Positions 25,674 to 34,012 of a DNA stretch of 64,000 bases are shown in pieces (position 1 is the first letter of the stretch; every line of letters starts with the position of its first letter). The notes below the pieces were generated by a model that saw only the letters and a program-made list of their open reading frames with translations, had not been told where the DNA came from and searched no databases. Origin of the DNA: Terrisporobacter mayombei. GTDB taxonomy: Bacteria; Bacillota; Clostridia; Peptostreptococcales; Peptostreptococcaceae. Both the position numbers and the translations under genes were made by a program. The stretch spans positions 310,001 to 374,000 of the forward strand of contig NZ_JAHZMP010000001.1 of NCBI RefSeq assembly GCF_020748465.1, written 5' to 3'.

Positions 25674-25744
25674 TTATCAAAATGATAATATCATTGTAGC
25701 ATTATCAAATTGATAACGCAAGCATTTTATTATCAATTTGATAA
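25674..25744 (-). promoter_or_regulatory. cysK promoter with three-operator array
   Basis: The minus-strand promoter is TTGCGT (25721-25716), a 17-nt spacer and TACAAT (25698-25693). Palindromes lie at 25674-25688 (TTATCAAAATGATAA), 25702-25716 (TTATCAAATTGATAA, inside the spacer) and 25730-25744 (TTATCAATTTGATAA). Centres are spaced exactly 28 and 28 bp. The arrangement fits cooperative repression. The divergent regulator gene at 25869 shares this region. Confidence 0.85.
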
Positions 25745-25868
25745 TTTTTTATTTTTCAAAATTTTACCTGTTTTAAAATATTAAAATTGATAAAAATTAA
25801 CAATAATAATATGATATACTTAAGTAAACCACATTTTTTTAGAATAAATTATGTTGGGAGGTTGAATC

Positions 25869-26471
25869 TTGAAATTAATTGATATAAAAAATTATATACA
25901 AAGCGTTTGCCAAAATATTTCAACTTTACTTGATGTAGATGTTACAGTAGTATCAAAAGATTTAGTAAGAATAGCTGGCACAGGAATTTTTAAGGATAAA
26001 ATTGATGAAAAAATCTCTGATAAGTCTGCTTATTCTAATGTATTAATATCTGGAGAACCTTACATCATAAATCGAGAGATAGAACATAGTTGTAAAAATT
26101 GTATTCATAGCAAAGACTGTAAAGAATTAGCTGATATTTGTACTCCAATAAAACTTGGTGATCACAATATAGGAATACTTGGTATAGCAGCTTTCACAGA
26201 GGAACAAAAAAATAAAATTTTATCTAAGGATCAAGAATTATCCGAGTTTATCAGTAGTATGTCTAACTTAATTTCTTATAAATTAGATGAATTATACAAA
26301 GAAGAAATTAGAACTGTTGAAGAGTTGGAAAAAGAAGAAATTGAAAAAGCAATAAAAAAATATGGAAATAATACACAGGAAATGAAGCAAGTTGCAAAGG
26401 CATTAAACATTGGAATAGCCACTCTTTATAGAAAAGTAAAAAAATATAATATTAATGCCGAAGAAGAATAA
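25869..26471 (+). CDS. GAF-like sensor plus Fis-type HTH regulator, no AAA+ domain
   Basis: 200 residues from TTG at 25869 (GGGAGG upstream). The N-terminal ~140 residues look like the sensory part of clostridial sigma-54 activators, with the four-cysteine segment SCKNCIHSKDCKELADICTPI and a GIAAF core. The C-terminus is a Fis-type helix-turn-helix (IEKAIKKYGNNTQEMKQVA, then LNIGIATLYRKVKKY). The AAA+ domain that contacts sigma-54 is absent, so it probably acts as a plain DNA-binding switch. Being divergent from cysK-cysE and its operator array, it is the prime candidate for their regulator; ligand unknown. Confidence 0.75.
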   Translation: MKLIDIKNYIQSVCQNISTLLDVDVTVVSKDLVRIAGTGIFKDKIDEKISDKSAYSNVLISGEPYIINREIEHSCKNCIHSKDCKELADICTPIKLGDHNIGILGIAAFTEEQKNKILSKDQELSEFISSMSNLISYKLDELYKEEIRTVEELEKEEIEKAIKKYGNNTQEMKQVAKALNIGIATLYRKVKKYNINAEEE

Positions 26472-26472
26472 T

Positions 26473-26513
26473 AAAAAACAGTAGATTTGCACTTCGCAAA
26501 TCTACTGTTTTTT
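26473..26513. terminator. Terminator after GAF/Fis regulator
   Basis: AAAAAACAGTAGATTTGC pairs with GCAAATCTACTGTTTTTT around ACTTC. Confidence 0.9.
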
Positions 26514-26683
26514 ATTATTCTACAAATATTACAACTTCATCTAAAGTCATTTAAATTTTGCACAAATAGCAAACAGCTTAATCATTCATATATATTTAAA
26601 ATTGTGTTTATTTTCTTTTAATCTATGATATTATAAAATAAGTTAGATTTGAAAAACTTTACTCTTGTTTTAAGGAGGTAATT

Positions 26684-27130
26684 ATGAAAGATAAATATAT
26701 TATATATTTTATAAGTAGAACAAAAGCAGAAATGATAAAATTTATAGATAACAAACTAAAAAAAAATAACTTAGATGATTTAATACCTAGTCATGGTAAT
26801 ATACTTACTGCACTCTTTGAAAGTGATAAACCTTTAACTATGAAGGAAATTTCAAAGAAAATCGGAAAAGATAAATCAACTGTAACTGCTTTAGTAAATA
26901 AATTAATAAGCTTAGGATATATAGAAAAAGAAAAATCTATCTCTGATAAAAGAATAACTTATATAAAATTAACTCAAAATGCAAGAAATATAGAAAATAG
27001 TTTTAATCATATATCTTCTCAAGTTAGAGAAACTGCATATAATAATTTCACAGAAGAAGAGAAAAAAGAATTCTTAAGATTACTAAAAAAACTTAGTACA
27101 AACTTCAGAAATGCTAATAAATTAGATTAA
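26684..27130 (+). CDS. MarR family transcriptional regulator
   Basis: 148 residues starting after AAGGAGGTAATT. The winged helix is plain: LTMKEISKKIGKDKSTVTALVNKL, then LGYIEKEKSISDKRITYIKLT with the conserved D-x-R wing. The flanking helices form the dimer interface. It converges with a nitroreductase gene, which MarR proteins often control, but no shared promoter exists here. It is a second candidate for binding the TTATCA-N3-TGATAA sites, since MarR dimers favour such short dyads. Confidence 0.9.
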   Translation: MKDKYIIYFISRTKAEMIKFIDNKLKKNNLDDLIPSHGNILTALFESDKPLTMKEISKKIGKDKSTVTALVNKLISLGYIEKEKSISDKRITYIKLTQNARNIENSFNHISSQVRETAYNNFTEEEKKEFLRLLKKLSTNFRNANKLD

Positions 27131-27168
27131 AAAAACTGTAGGAAGCTATAGTCCCTACAGTTTTTTTA
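27129..27168. terminator. Bidirectional terminator
   Basis: AAAAAACTGTAGG pairs with CCTACAGTTTTTTT between the convergent MarR and nitroreductase genes. Confidence 0.9.
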
Positions 27169-27182
27169 ATCTAATTTTTCTA

Positions 27183-27821
27183 TTAGTCTACAAAAGTAAC
27201 TACTTCCTGAAGTGGTTTGCGAGGTAATTTTTCAGGAGTATTATCCTCTGCTATACCAACAGATATCATGGACATTAATTCGTAATTAGGCTTTTCAAAT
27301 CCTATTAATTTTTCTAGCTCTGCCTTAGCATGAGTAGGACCTGTCATATAACAACTTCCATAACCCATTTCTGTCGCTGCTAATAAGAAGTTTTCCACTG
27401 CTGCGCCTATTGCTTGTGCTGCTGATTGAGGAGATACTAAAACATCTAGGACTTCCTTTGTAGCTCCATTTTCTTTTAATATTTTGTACTCTATCATATC
27501 GTAAGGCTTTGAATAAACCATTACAACTGCTGGAGCATTTTTAAATGAAGTATAGTATTTTAGTACACTCATATGTATTTTTCTATCTTTTTCAGTTTTA
27601 GCTATTTCCCCAATTTTTTCATGACTTGTAGCTACTATTTCAGCCATTTTATTTATTAGTTCTTTATTAGTTATTACAACAAAGTTCCAGTTTTGTTGAT
27701 GTTTTGGTGATGGCGCTTCAATTGCTGCCTCTAACATTTTTAATATGTCTTCTTTTGGTACTTCCACATCTTTAAACTTTCTCACACTTTTACGATTGTA
27801 AATCATATCTAAGTTTGCCAT
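27183..27821 (-). CDS. Nitroreductase family FMN oxidoreductase
   Basis: 212 residues. The opening YNRKSVRKFKDVEVPKEDI is the FMN phosphate-binding R-S-x-R-x-F motif. APSPKHQQNWNFVVI and AIGAAVENFLLAATEMGYGSCYMTGP are the other FMN and dimer contacts. The substrate (nitro compounds, quinones or others) is not evident. It is monocistronic with an AAGGAGA ribosome site. Confidence 0.9.
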   Translation of the reverse strand: MANLDMIYNRKSVRKFKDVEVPKEDILKMLEAAIEAPSPKHQQNWNFVVITNKELINKMAEIVATSHEKIGEIAKTEKDRKIHMSVLKYYTSFKNAPAVVMVYSKPYDMIEYKILKENGATKEVLDVLVSPQSAAQAIGAAVENFLLAATEMGYGSCYMTGPTHAKAELEKLIGFEKPNYELMSMISVGIAEDNTPEKLPRKPLQEVVTFVD

Positions 27822-27854
27822 TTTATTTCTCCTTTTATGTCTTAATTATAATAT

Positions 27855-28314
27855 TTATAAAAACTTAATTTTTATCAACTGATTTAGTAAAATTACTAAT
27901 ATTTCAGCAATGGCATTACCACCTAATATATTAGTACCATGATTCCCTACAACTATTTCACCAGTTGCATATAACCCTCAATAATTTGTACTAGATTATT
28001 TTCTACTTTATTCTTGTCATTTATTTTTATTACAGATAAAGTGCCAGAGATACTACTTGTATATAAAATGACCTTCTTCATATGGACACTAAGTTTCCTC
28101 TTCTATTAAAGTCTTCATCTTTGCCCAGTTACACAAATTTATTAGATTTTTCTATAGTATTATTTTCCTTTATATTAAAATACTTACTTCTTGATTTAGT
28201 ATACATTCAGAACCAATCTCTCTTCTTTTCAATTCCTCCACAAAACTAGCTCCCTATATGAGACAACTCTCCATTTTTAGGATTACATATAGGAAATGTC
28301 TGAATGTAATTCAT
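27855..28314 (-). pseudogene. FAD-dependent flavoprotein, heavily decayed
   Basis: The minus strand retains a good start (ATG 28314 after GAGGAG; MNYIQTFPICNPKNGELSHI, stop at 28246). In shifted phase it has GASFVEELKRREIGSECILN, and at the 3' end GLYATGEIVVGNHGTNILGG followed by NAIAEI. The last is the C-terminal FAD-contact motif of fumarate-reductase/succinate-dehydrogenase-type FAD_binding_2 flavoproteins. Only ~460 bp of an expected >1 kb gene remains, with stops and frameshifts, so it is dead. The promoter upstream still looks perfect. Confidence 0.75.
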
Positions 28315-28349
28315 ATGTTGACTCCTCGATTAGTTTTTTCGACAGACCA

Positions 28350-28385
28350 ATTATACCTAATAAATAGTTTGTCGTCAAACTATTT
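28350..28385 (-). promoter_or_regulatory. Promoter with palindromic operator of decayed gene
   Basis: On the minus strand TTGACG (28378-28373), exactly 17 nt, then TATAAT (28355-28350). A perfect 10-bp-arm palindrome, AAATAGTTTG-TCGT-CAAACTATTT in two arms (28362-28385), overlaps the -35 box. It is an intact repressor-type operator in front of a dead gene, perhaps a leftover MarR or TetR site. Confidence 0.75.
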
Positions 28386-28600
28386 TTATAGTATTGTTAA
28401 AAATTTAAATAACTTCTTAAGTTCCTCATCCACTAAAAGTAAATCAAGCAGTAGTTTATTATATGTGGAATAATTTAGTATTTTAATTATAAAAATTATT
28501 AATAAATCTTAACCTACATAGAAATTAACCTCCTTGGAAATATTAAAAAAGAAATTATATTTTTATTAAAATACCCTTTTTTGAATTGGAGGTTTATTAT

Positions 28601-29278
28601 ATGAAAGAGATGCCAACAGCCATTGATGGAACTCTTCGAAAATCTTTTCTTCGTGTGCCAGAAGTTATTAGAGAATGTAGTGGAATTAATGTCTTTGGAA
28701 AAAGAATTAAATCTTTAGTATATACAACAGATTTAGCTATTATAAGAAATGTCAATGCAGACGCCATTTTAGCAGTGTATCCATTTACCCCTCAACCAAT
28801 AATTACTCAAGCCCTACTTTTAGCTTCTGATGTGCCCGTTTTCACAGGAGTTGGAGGTGGACTAACAAATGGACTTCGTTCTGTCATGCTTGGTACAAAT
28901 GCTGAAATACAAGGCGCTATAGGAGTCGTTGTAAATGCTCCCACCTCTAATGAAACACTTAAAAGTCTATCTGACACACTAGATATTCCTGTGGTTGTTA
29001 GTGTCATAAGTGATGATTGCGATATAGAAGGAAGAATAAAGGCAGGGGCAAGCATATTAAACGTTTCTGCATCAAAAGATACTCCCAAAATAGTTGCAAA
29101 AATAAGAAAAGAATATCCAAAGTTTCCTATTATAGCAACAGGGGGACCTACTGATGATACTATTAGAGAAACAATAAAGGCTGGCGCCAATGCTATAACT
29201 TGGACACCACCTACAGTTCCTCACCTTTTCAAAGGTGTAATGAATTCTTATAGAATTAATGTAGAACATCATCACTAA
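28601..29278 (+). CDS. TIM-barrel protein, putative hydrolase/aldolase-like
   Basis: 225 residues from ATG at 28601 (GGAGGT 7 bp upstream). The fold reads as a small beta/alpha barrel with regular strands: ADAILAVYPFTP, VPVFTGVGGGLTNG, IPVVVSVISDD, GASILNVSA and FPIIATGGPTDDTI. IIATGGPTDDTIRETIKAG followed by NAITW is a phosphate-binding strand-7/8 pattern as in KDPG-aldolase and thiamine-phosphate synthase relatives. Similar clostridial proteins are labelled hydrolases without experimental support. The C-terminus ends in three histidines. Monocistronic. Confidence 0.6.
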   Translation: MKEMPTAIDGTLRKSFLRVPEVIRECSGINVFGKRIKSLVYTTDLAIIRNVNADAILAVYPFTPQPIITQALLLASDVPVFTGVGGGLTNGLRSVMLGTNAEIQGAIGVVVNAPTSNETLKSLSDTLDIPVVVSVISDDCDIEGRIKAGASILNVSASKDTPKIVAKIRKEYPKFPIIATGGPTDDTIRETIKAGANAITWTPPTVPHLFKGVMNSYRINVEHHH

Positions 29279-29288
29279 AAGTAAATTA

Positions 29289-29317
29289 TAAAAAGGCAGT
29301 GAGACTCACTGCTTTTT
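29289..29317. terminator. Bidirectional terminator
   Basis: AAAAAGGCAGTGAG pairs with CTCACTGCTTTTT between convergent genes. Confidence 0.85.
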
Positions 29318-29318
29318 C

Positions 29319-29810
29319 TTATTTTTTATAAGCTTTTACTATTTCACCATAATATAAATAATGATAATCTTCTTTAGGATAATTCTTTTTCAACTCTTCC
29401 GGGAATTTATCTTTATCTATAAGATCAACATATTTTATCTCACATTCGTAGTACATATCACAATTGTCTACAACTGGTGAATCAACAACTTGACTTGGTA
29501 TAAATTTAATTTCGCCTTCTTTTTCCTTATCTATATCTCTTCCTGACTTTGTTCCACAAATAGTTAATGCTTCTTTAAAGTCATCACTATATGGAATACT
29601 TATAGTATAATCCTTAGCATATTTTATTAATTCTTGTGTATACCTTTGTGGTCTAACCATGGCAACGAAAAATGGTCTATTCCAGCTATACCCCACATAT
29701 CCCCAAGCAATTGTCATTGTATTTACTATATTTTCATTTTTTACTGTAAGAAAAGCTCCCCTTTTACTTAGGTTATCCATTGCTATTCCCAAATCTTCAT
29801 AAAAATTCAT
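29319..29810 (-). CDS. Flavin reductase-like FMN-binding protein
   Basis: 163 residues of the split-barrel flavin reductase family. GAFLTVKNENIVNTMTIAWGYVGYSWNRP is the typical N-terminal FMN region (the (A/T)IAW-G segment), followed by YTISIPYSDDFKEAL and an end strand YHYLYYGEIVKAYKK. In clostridia such proteins often act with rubredoxin or reduce flavins, but no partner is adjacent. Monocistronic. Confidence 0.8.
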   Translation of the reverse strand: MNFYEDLGIAMDNLSKRGAFLTVKNENIVNTMTIAWGYVGYSWNRPFFVAMVRPQRYTQELIKYAKDYTISIPYSDDFKEALTICGTKSGRDIDKEKEGEIKFIPSQVVDSPVVDNCDMYYECEIKYVDLIDKDKFPEELKKNYPKEDYHYLYYGEIVKAYKK

Positions 29811-29964
29811 TGTAAATTTGCCCCTTTCTATAAAACATATCTTTACTAGAAATTATATCAGATTGTAAATATATATTAGAAATTATATTCTACTTTTTCT
29901 TTTCCATGTTATTTTAGATCTTCATAATAATAATTATATAAAAGATTTCTATATAAAAAATTAT

Positions 29965-30288
29965 TTACTCTCCATAGTCTATATATTTGTCGTTGCATAA
30001 ATATCTAAATGATCCAATTCTTTCAAGATTTTTTCTTGAGGCAATAAAAGTGGGGTCCAAATCACTGGCAACTCTGTAGTGTTTTATTGCTCTATTATAA
30101 TCTCTTTGTTTTTCATAATAAATTCCTAATAAATTATGGATTCTACCCGAAGATAAATCCTCAATCATAGCCTCTTTAATTTTACAAATAGCCGAATTAT
30201 AATCATTTATTTTTAAGTAATAAATAGCTTTATCTATTGTACTATTAATACTATTTTTATCTACATATGCTTTAACCATTTTACTCAA
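29965..30288 (-). CDS. Tetratricopeptide-repeat protein
   Basis: 107 residues. Two TPR units are clear: IDKAIYYLKINDYNSAICKI and IHNLLGIYYEKQRDYNRAIKHY followed by RVASDLDPTF, with the N-G-Y-A-F-P pattern of TPRs. No signal or membrane segment. It is probably a small adaptor. Partners are unknown, and the neighbouring genes give no hint. Confidence 0.8.
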   Translation of the reverse strand: MSKMVKAYVDKNSINSTIDKAIYYLKINDYNSAICKIKEAMIEDLSSGRIHNLLGIYYEKQRDYNRAIKHYRVASDLDPTFIASRKNLERIGSFRYLCNDKYIDYGE

Positions 30289-30385
30289 CTCCCATTTTTA
30301 TAATATATTACTATTATATTTATATTTTAGTTAAGTTCATATTAAGGTTTTTATTATTATATAAAGATTGTGTGAAGATTTTCAT

Positions 30386-30416
30386 GAAAAAACAGCAATA
30401 TTTAAATTGCTGTTTT
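30386..30416. terminator. Terminator of yitT-type gene
   Basis: AAAACAGCAAT pairs with ATTGCTGTTTT around ATTTAA. Confidence 0.85.
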
Positions 30417-30421
30417 ATATA

Positions 30422-31273
30422 CTATAACTTTTTCTCCTTAAATCCTCCACCTTTTACTTCATCAATATTATTAATTGACACAAAGGCATTTTTATCTTCT
30501 TTATATATGATTTCCTTTATTTTAGCAATTTGACTGGATGCAACTACACAATATATCATCTTCTTATTTGCCTTTGAATAAGCCCCTTGTGCATCTAAAA
30601 AAGTTACACCTTTTCCTGTAACTTTCATTATGCTATTAGCAATATCCGTATTTTTCTCTGATATAAGTAAAATTAACTTTTGTTTATTAAAAATATCTTT
30701 TGCCTTTTCTATTGATATAGATGTTAAATACATAGAAATTAAAGTATACATTGCCTTAACTCCACCAAATAACATACCGCCTGCACAAATAATAAAAAGG
30801 TTTATTACTAAAGATGCATTTTTTATAGATATGTCATATTTAATTTTCAGTGCTGCCATTACAATATCTAAACCTCCCACAGATGAGTTCGCCTTAAATA
30901 TTAAACCAACTCCCACACCTATTAAAACTCCTCCAAAAATGCTTTGAATCATTAAATCATCAATCCTTATATATTTATAGAGATTTTCTGAAATGCCTAA
31001 GGCAAAAGAATAAATAAACATATTGATTATACTCGTAAAAAAGAACTCCTTGTCCACATACTTTTTACAAATTAAAAATATGGGGATATTCATAATTAAT
31101 ATGGCTATTCCTTGATTAATTCCAAATAACTTATTAAATATAACTACTATTCCTGCTAGACCACTACTAAGTAAATCTGCTGGTGATAAAAAACCGTTAA
31201 TTCCTATGGCGCATATTATTATTCCTATAATTATTAATAATTGCTTTCCTACCTTACTTTCTAAAAAATCCAC
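30422..31273 (-). CDS. YitT family membrane protein (DUF161/DUF2179)
   Basis: 283 residues. Five to six helices in the N-terminal ~200 residues include GINGFLSPADLLSSGLAGI and NSSVGGLDIVMAALK. A soluble DUF2179 domain follows (ILLISEKNTDIANSIMKVTGKGVTFLDAQGAYSKANKKMIYCVV). This is the standard YitT architecture; it is a presumed membrane transporter of unknown substrate. GGGGGAGAG precedes the start. Monocistronic. Confidence 0.88.
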   Translation of the reverse strand: MDFLESKVGKQLLIIIGIIICAIGINGFLSPADLLSSGLAGIVVIFNKLFGINQGIAILIMNIPIFLICKKYVDKEFFFTSIINMFIYSFALGISENLYKYIRIDDLMIQSIFGGVLIGVGVGLIFKANSSVGGLDIVMAALKIKYDISIKNASLVINLFIICAGGMLFGGVKAMYTLISMYLTSISIEKAKDIFNKQKLILLISEKNTDIANSIMKVTGKGVTFLDAQGAYSKANKKMIYCVVASSQIAKIKEIIYKEDKNAFVSINNIDEVKGGGFKEKKL

Positions 31274-31421
31274 CTGTCACTCTCTCCCCCTTTAATATAT
31301 ATCCCCAATTAATATTTTACCTAAATTTTCATTATAATGGATAAGAATTATGTAAAAGGATTTTTTTAAATAAAAAAAACTGCTTATCTCAATAGATATA
31401 CAGCTTTTTTATATTTTATTA

Positions 31422-31766
31422 TTAATATACAGGTATTATTGGTACATCTAAAAATTCTTGTATTGGTATGTCTACTTTTGTATCATCATATTCTTTTTCA
31501 TATATTTAATATTCTATAATAAGTTAGCCAATTTGTTTTCCTAATTTTAATCCTTCTACACAACCCCATCTAAGATGATCTCCCACGTACACTCTTGAAA
31601 TTTATTCTTGTTTACCAATTTTGCTAATTTTTTTAGATTCTTCTGGAAAATAATAAGATAAAACTTCGCAAGTAGCTCCAGATACTACAGAATATCCAGA
31701 TAAATTCGCTGGTAATCGATGGGAAGGTCTGTTGCAATTTGTTGTATTTTGTATTTTATTATATGC
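31422..31766 (-). pseudogene. PAP2/vanadium-haloperoxidase-like gene, decayed
   Basis: The minus strand reads PSHRLPANLSGYSVVSGATC, then EVLSYYFPEESKKI, a TAA, then ISRVYVGDHLRWGCVEGLKL followed by GKQIG, more stops and QEFLDVPIIPVY. SGxSVVSGA-EVL--FFP and SRVY-G-H-RW---EGL-LG--IG are the last two catalytic motifs of vanadium-dependent haloperoxidase/PAP2 phosphatases. The histidine of the first motif is replaced and the N-terminal part is missing, so it is inactive. Confidence 0.75.
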
Positions 31767-31772
31767 TTATTC

Positions 31773-32624
31773 TTACTTTTCTTTTATTGGTATCCAAACT
31801 TCGAATACTGAGTCTAACGGATCTGCATTAAGATATAATTCTATATCAGGTTGATTTGCATATTCATAAGAAGAAGATGGCAACCATTCAATTATTGCTC
31901 TTTTTTCAACTTCTTGTATAGCTTCTGGCATTTTACCTTTCCCAGGAAATACAGCCCAGGTACAAGGTTGAATTATATATTCATACATACCTTCTTTTAT
32001 CTCCTTATTTGTCTCAACTCCAATATAATATTCCCACTTATCCATAATATCCATACATGCACTAACTCCAAGTACTCCTTTGCTATTTTCATCCATAAGT
32101 GATATTAATTCATTTAACTTATTATTTTGTGATACTTCACTCCAAAACTTAGGGACTTCTTTAAAATTTTCTTCAATATTTTTACTCATTTCTTTTTTTA
32201 AACCTACTATTCTTATTTCATCTCTTTTTCTTATTTGATATTCCATATCTTTCACTCCTTTTATAGTAATTTTAAAACTAATTGGAGGATATGCTTTTAG
32301 AACAGTTCCTTCTTTACTGGCTATAGACGGAGAAACATTGTGTATCTTTTGAAATGCTCTATTAAAAGATGTAGGACTTTCATATCCATATTTATAAGAT
32401 ACATCTACAACCTTGTCTCCTTTTTGTAAATCAAATGCAGCTAAAGTCATCTTTCTTTGTCGTATGTATTCCGAAAGAGGAACTCCAGCAATATATGAAA
32501 ACATTCTTTGAAAATGATACGTACTACAGCATGCTATTTTCGCTGCCTTATTATAATCTATATTTCCCTGTAAATTATCTTCAATATATTTTATAGATTC
32601 ATTTAATTTGTTCAACCATTCCAT
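31773..32624 (-). CDS. AraC family regulator with GyrI-like effector domain
   Basis: 283 residues. An N-terminal AraC DNA-binding domain with two helix-turn-helices (DYNKAAKIACCSTYHFQRMFSY, then VVDVSYKYGYESPTSFNRAF) is followed by a C-terminal GyrI-like/effector-binding domain (YQIRKRDEIRIVGLKKEM ... WEYYIGVETN ... EVWIPIKEK). This architecture senses small or amphipathic molecules and often controls multidrug export. Start after AAGGAGGTTAGTTA. The dead haloperoxidase gene lies just downstream; no transporter is adjacent. Confidence 0.9.
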   Translation of the reverse strand: MEWLNKLNESIKYIEDNLQGNIDYNKAAKIACCSTYHFQRMFSYIAGVPLSEYIRQRKMTLAAFDLQKGDKVVDVSYKYGYESPTSFNRAFQKIHNVSPSIASKEGTVLKAYPPISFKITIKGVKDMEYQIRKRDEIRIVGLKKEMSKNIEENFKEVPKFWSEVSQNNKLNELISLMDENSKGVLGVSACMDIMDKWEYYIGVETNKEIKEGMYEYIIQPCTWAVFPGKGKMPEAIQEVEKRAIIEWLPSSSYEYANQPDIELYLNADPLDSVFEVWIPIKEK

Positions 32625-32965
32625 TAACTAACCTCCTTTAATTAATATTATATTTGAGTAAAAATATAATAACCTCTCATTTCGTGCACAATAATGAGAG
32701 GTTTACATGTATAACACTCTTTATTCAATTCTATATCTAAGCATAATATCCTTTATTAATATAAAATATTACATCCTGTTACAAATTTAAATTAAGAACC
32801 ACATCAAACTACTAAGCTTCCTATAAAAAAACATACTTTTGTATAATTTTAAGAATAGATTTTATTAAAGCATAACGAATCTAAGTATATTCAATATTTA
32901 TAGTTACCATATGAAATTGTATTGAGTATATTATTAATATAAAATAAATTATTAAGGAGGTTATT
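32625..32965. other. 341-bp intergenic region with one hairpin
   Basis: Upstream region of both the AraC gene and the broken DUF2974 gene. AACCTCTCATT at 32671 pairs with AATGAGAGGTT ending 32703; on the minus strand this would fold in the AraC leader. I see nothing else. Confidence 0.5.
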
Positions 32966-33520
32966 GTGAGAAATATAATCGACTATGTTGAAAATGAGTT
33001 TCATACTATAAATGAAGTTATAAAAAGTGAAGAGTTTAAATCTATCAAAAATAAAATAAATAAAACTATCCCTTACTCTTCTTTAGTTGGTATCCTACTT
33101 GAAAATCACGAACATTATCATGTTGTAAAAAATAGCGGTGTGGGGGGTATTATGCAATATGATCCTTTTTGGTGGAAGGTTGGAAAATATGATTTCATTT
33201 ACCTAGATGAATTATCTTCAAAATCTAAGTATATTAACAAAACGCTGAACGCTTGGCTTAGTCAAATTTCAGATGAAAAACGCAAACAATTTATTGAGGC
33301 ATAGTTTGAAATTTTGAATTCAACTAAATGTAAAACTATTACTGATATCGCAGCTAATTAGAAAATTAACTTACCTATTATCCTAGATGCTATAAAACAC
33401 ATGGACCCAGAAGAAAAAATTCTTATTATAAAGTTATTTAGGCAATTGGCCTTTCTATCTATTAATGGCATGTCTAAAAATGATAAAAACTATGTAGTTC
33501 TACAAAACAGAAGTAAATAA
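32966..33520 (+). pseudogene. DUF2974 (Mbeg1-like) protein gene, broken
   Basis: GTG at 32966 after AAGGAGG. The product starts NIIDYVENEF, the DUF2974 opening. It then jumps to the family's C-terminal part (NSGVGGIMQYDPFWWKV, YLDELSSKSKYINKTLNAWL), so an internal segment that should hold the lipase-like hydrolase core is missing. Coding continues in phase past TAG at 33302 and TAG at 33359 (KINLPIILDAIKHMDPEEK) to TAA at 33518. It is therefore a deletion plus two nonsense changes, not functional. Confidence 0.75.
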
Positions 33521-33615
33521 TAATTCTTGAATAAAAAATTTGCCTGCTTAAAACACTGTGTGAGAGCCATGCAATTTCACAAAACGACCTTGTTCAATCC
33601 AAGTGGTTATAAACT

Positions 33616-33659
33616 AAAAAAGTGTAATGAGATTATAAGTAAATCTCATTACACTTTTT
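33616..33659. terminator. Terminator of ppnP
   Basis: AAAAAGTGTAATGAGATT pairs with AATCTCATTACACTTTTT. Confidence 0.9.
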
Positions 33660-33660
33660 A

Positions 33661-33975
33661 TTACTTATCTTTATAAGAACAGCAATAATCTCCGTAAGTT
33701 TTAACTCTTACTTCAAAAGCTGATTTTTCAGGAACTATAAAGCTGTCCCCTTCTTTGTAAGTTCTAAATTCACTTTCACCAGGTAAACAAATGTCCATTT
33801 CTCCGCCTATAACTTCCATTAATTCTTCAACACCAGTGTTAAATACATATTCTCCTGGCATCATAAATCCTAATGTTTTTCTTTCGCCATTTTCAAAATA
33901 CACAGTTCTACTAGTTACTTTTCCATCAAAATATACTGTAGCTTTTTTTACAACTTTTACATTATTAAATTCCAT
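33661..33975 (-). CDS. ppnP: Pyrimidine/purine nucleoside phosphorylase PpnP
   Basis: 104 residues, a single cupin of the YaiE/DUF1255 family. It contains [38 protein letters not shown] and [18 protein letters not shown], in family order and at family length. PpnP enzymes phosphorolyse several nucleosides to base plus ribose 1-phosphate. It lies 38 bp from proC on the same strand and could be a tail gene of that transcript, though the pathways are unrelated. Confidence 0.88.
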   Translation of the reverse strand: MEFNNVKVVKKATVYFDGKVTSRTVYFENGERKTLGFMMPGEYVFNTGVEELMEVIGGEMDICLPGESEFRTYKEGDSFIVPEKSAFEVRVKTYGDYCCSYKDK

Positions 33976-34012
33976 AATTTTCTCCCTTATTATTTATATT
34001 AATATAATAATT

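Noticed and set aside
26684-27130. MarR protein as the definite regulator of the TTATCA-N3-TGATAA sites
   Set aside because: The site type is suitable, but no copy of the palindrome lies before the MarR gene or its neighbour, so it remains only an alternative.
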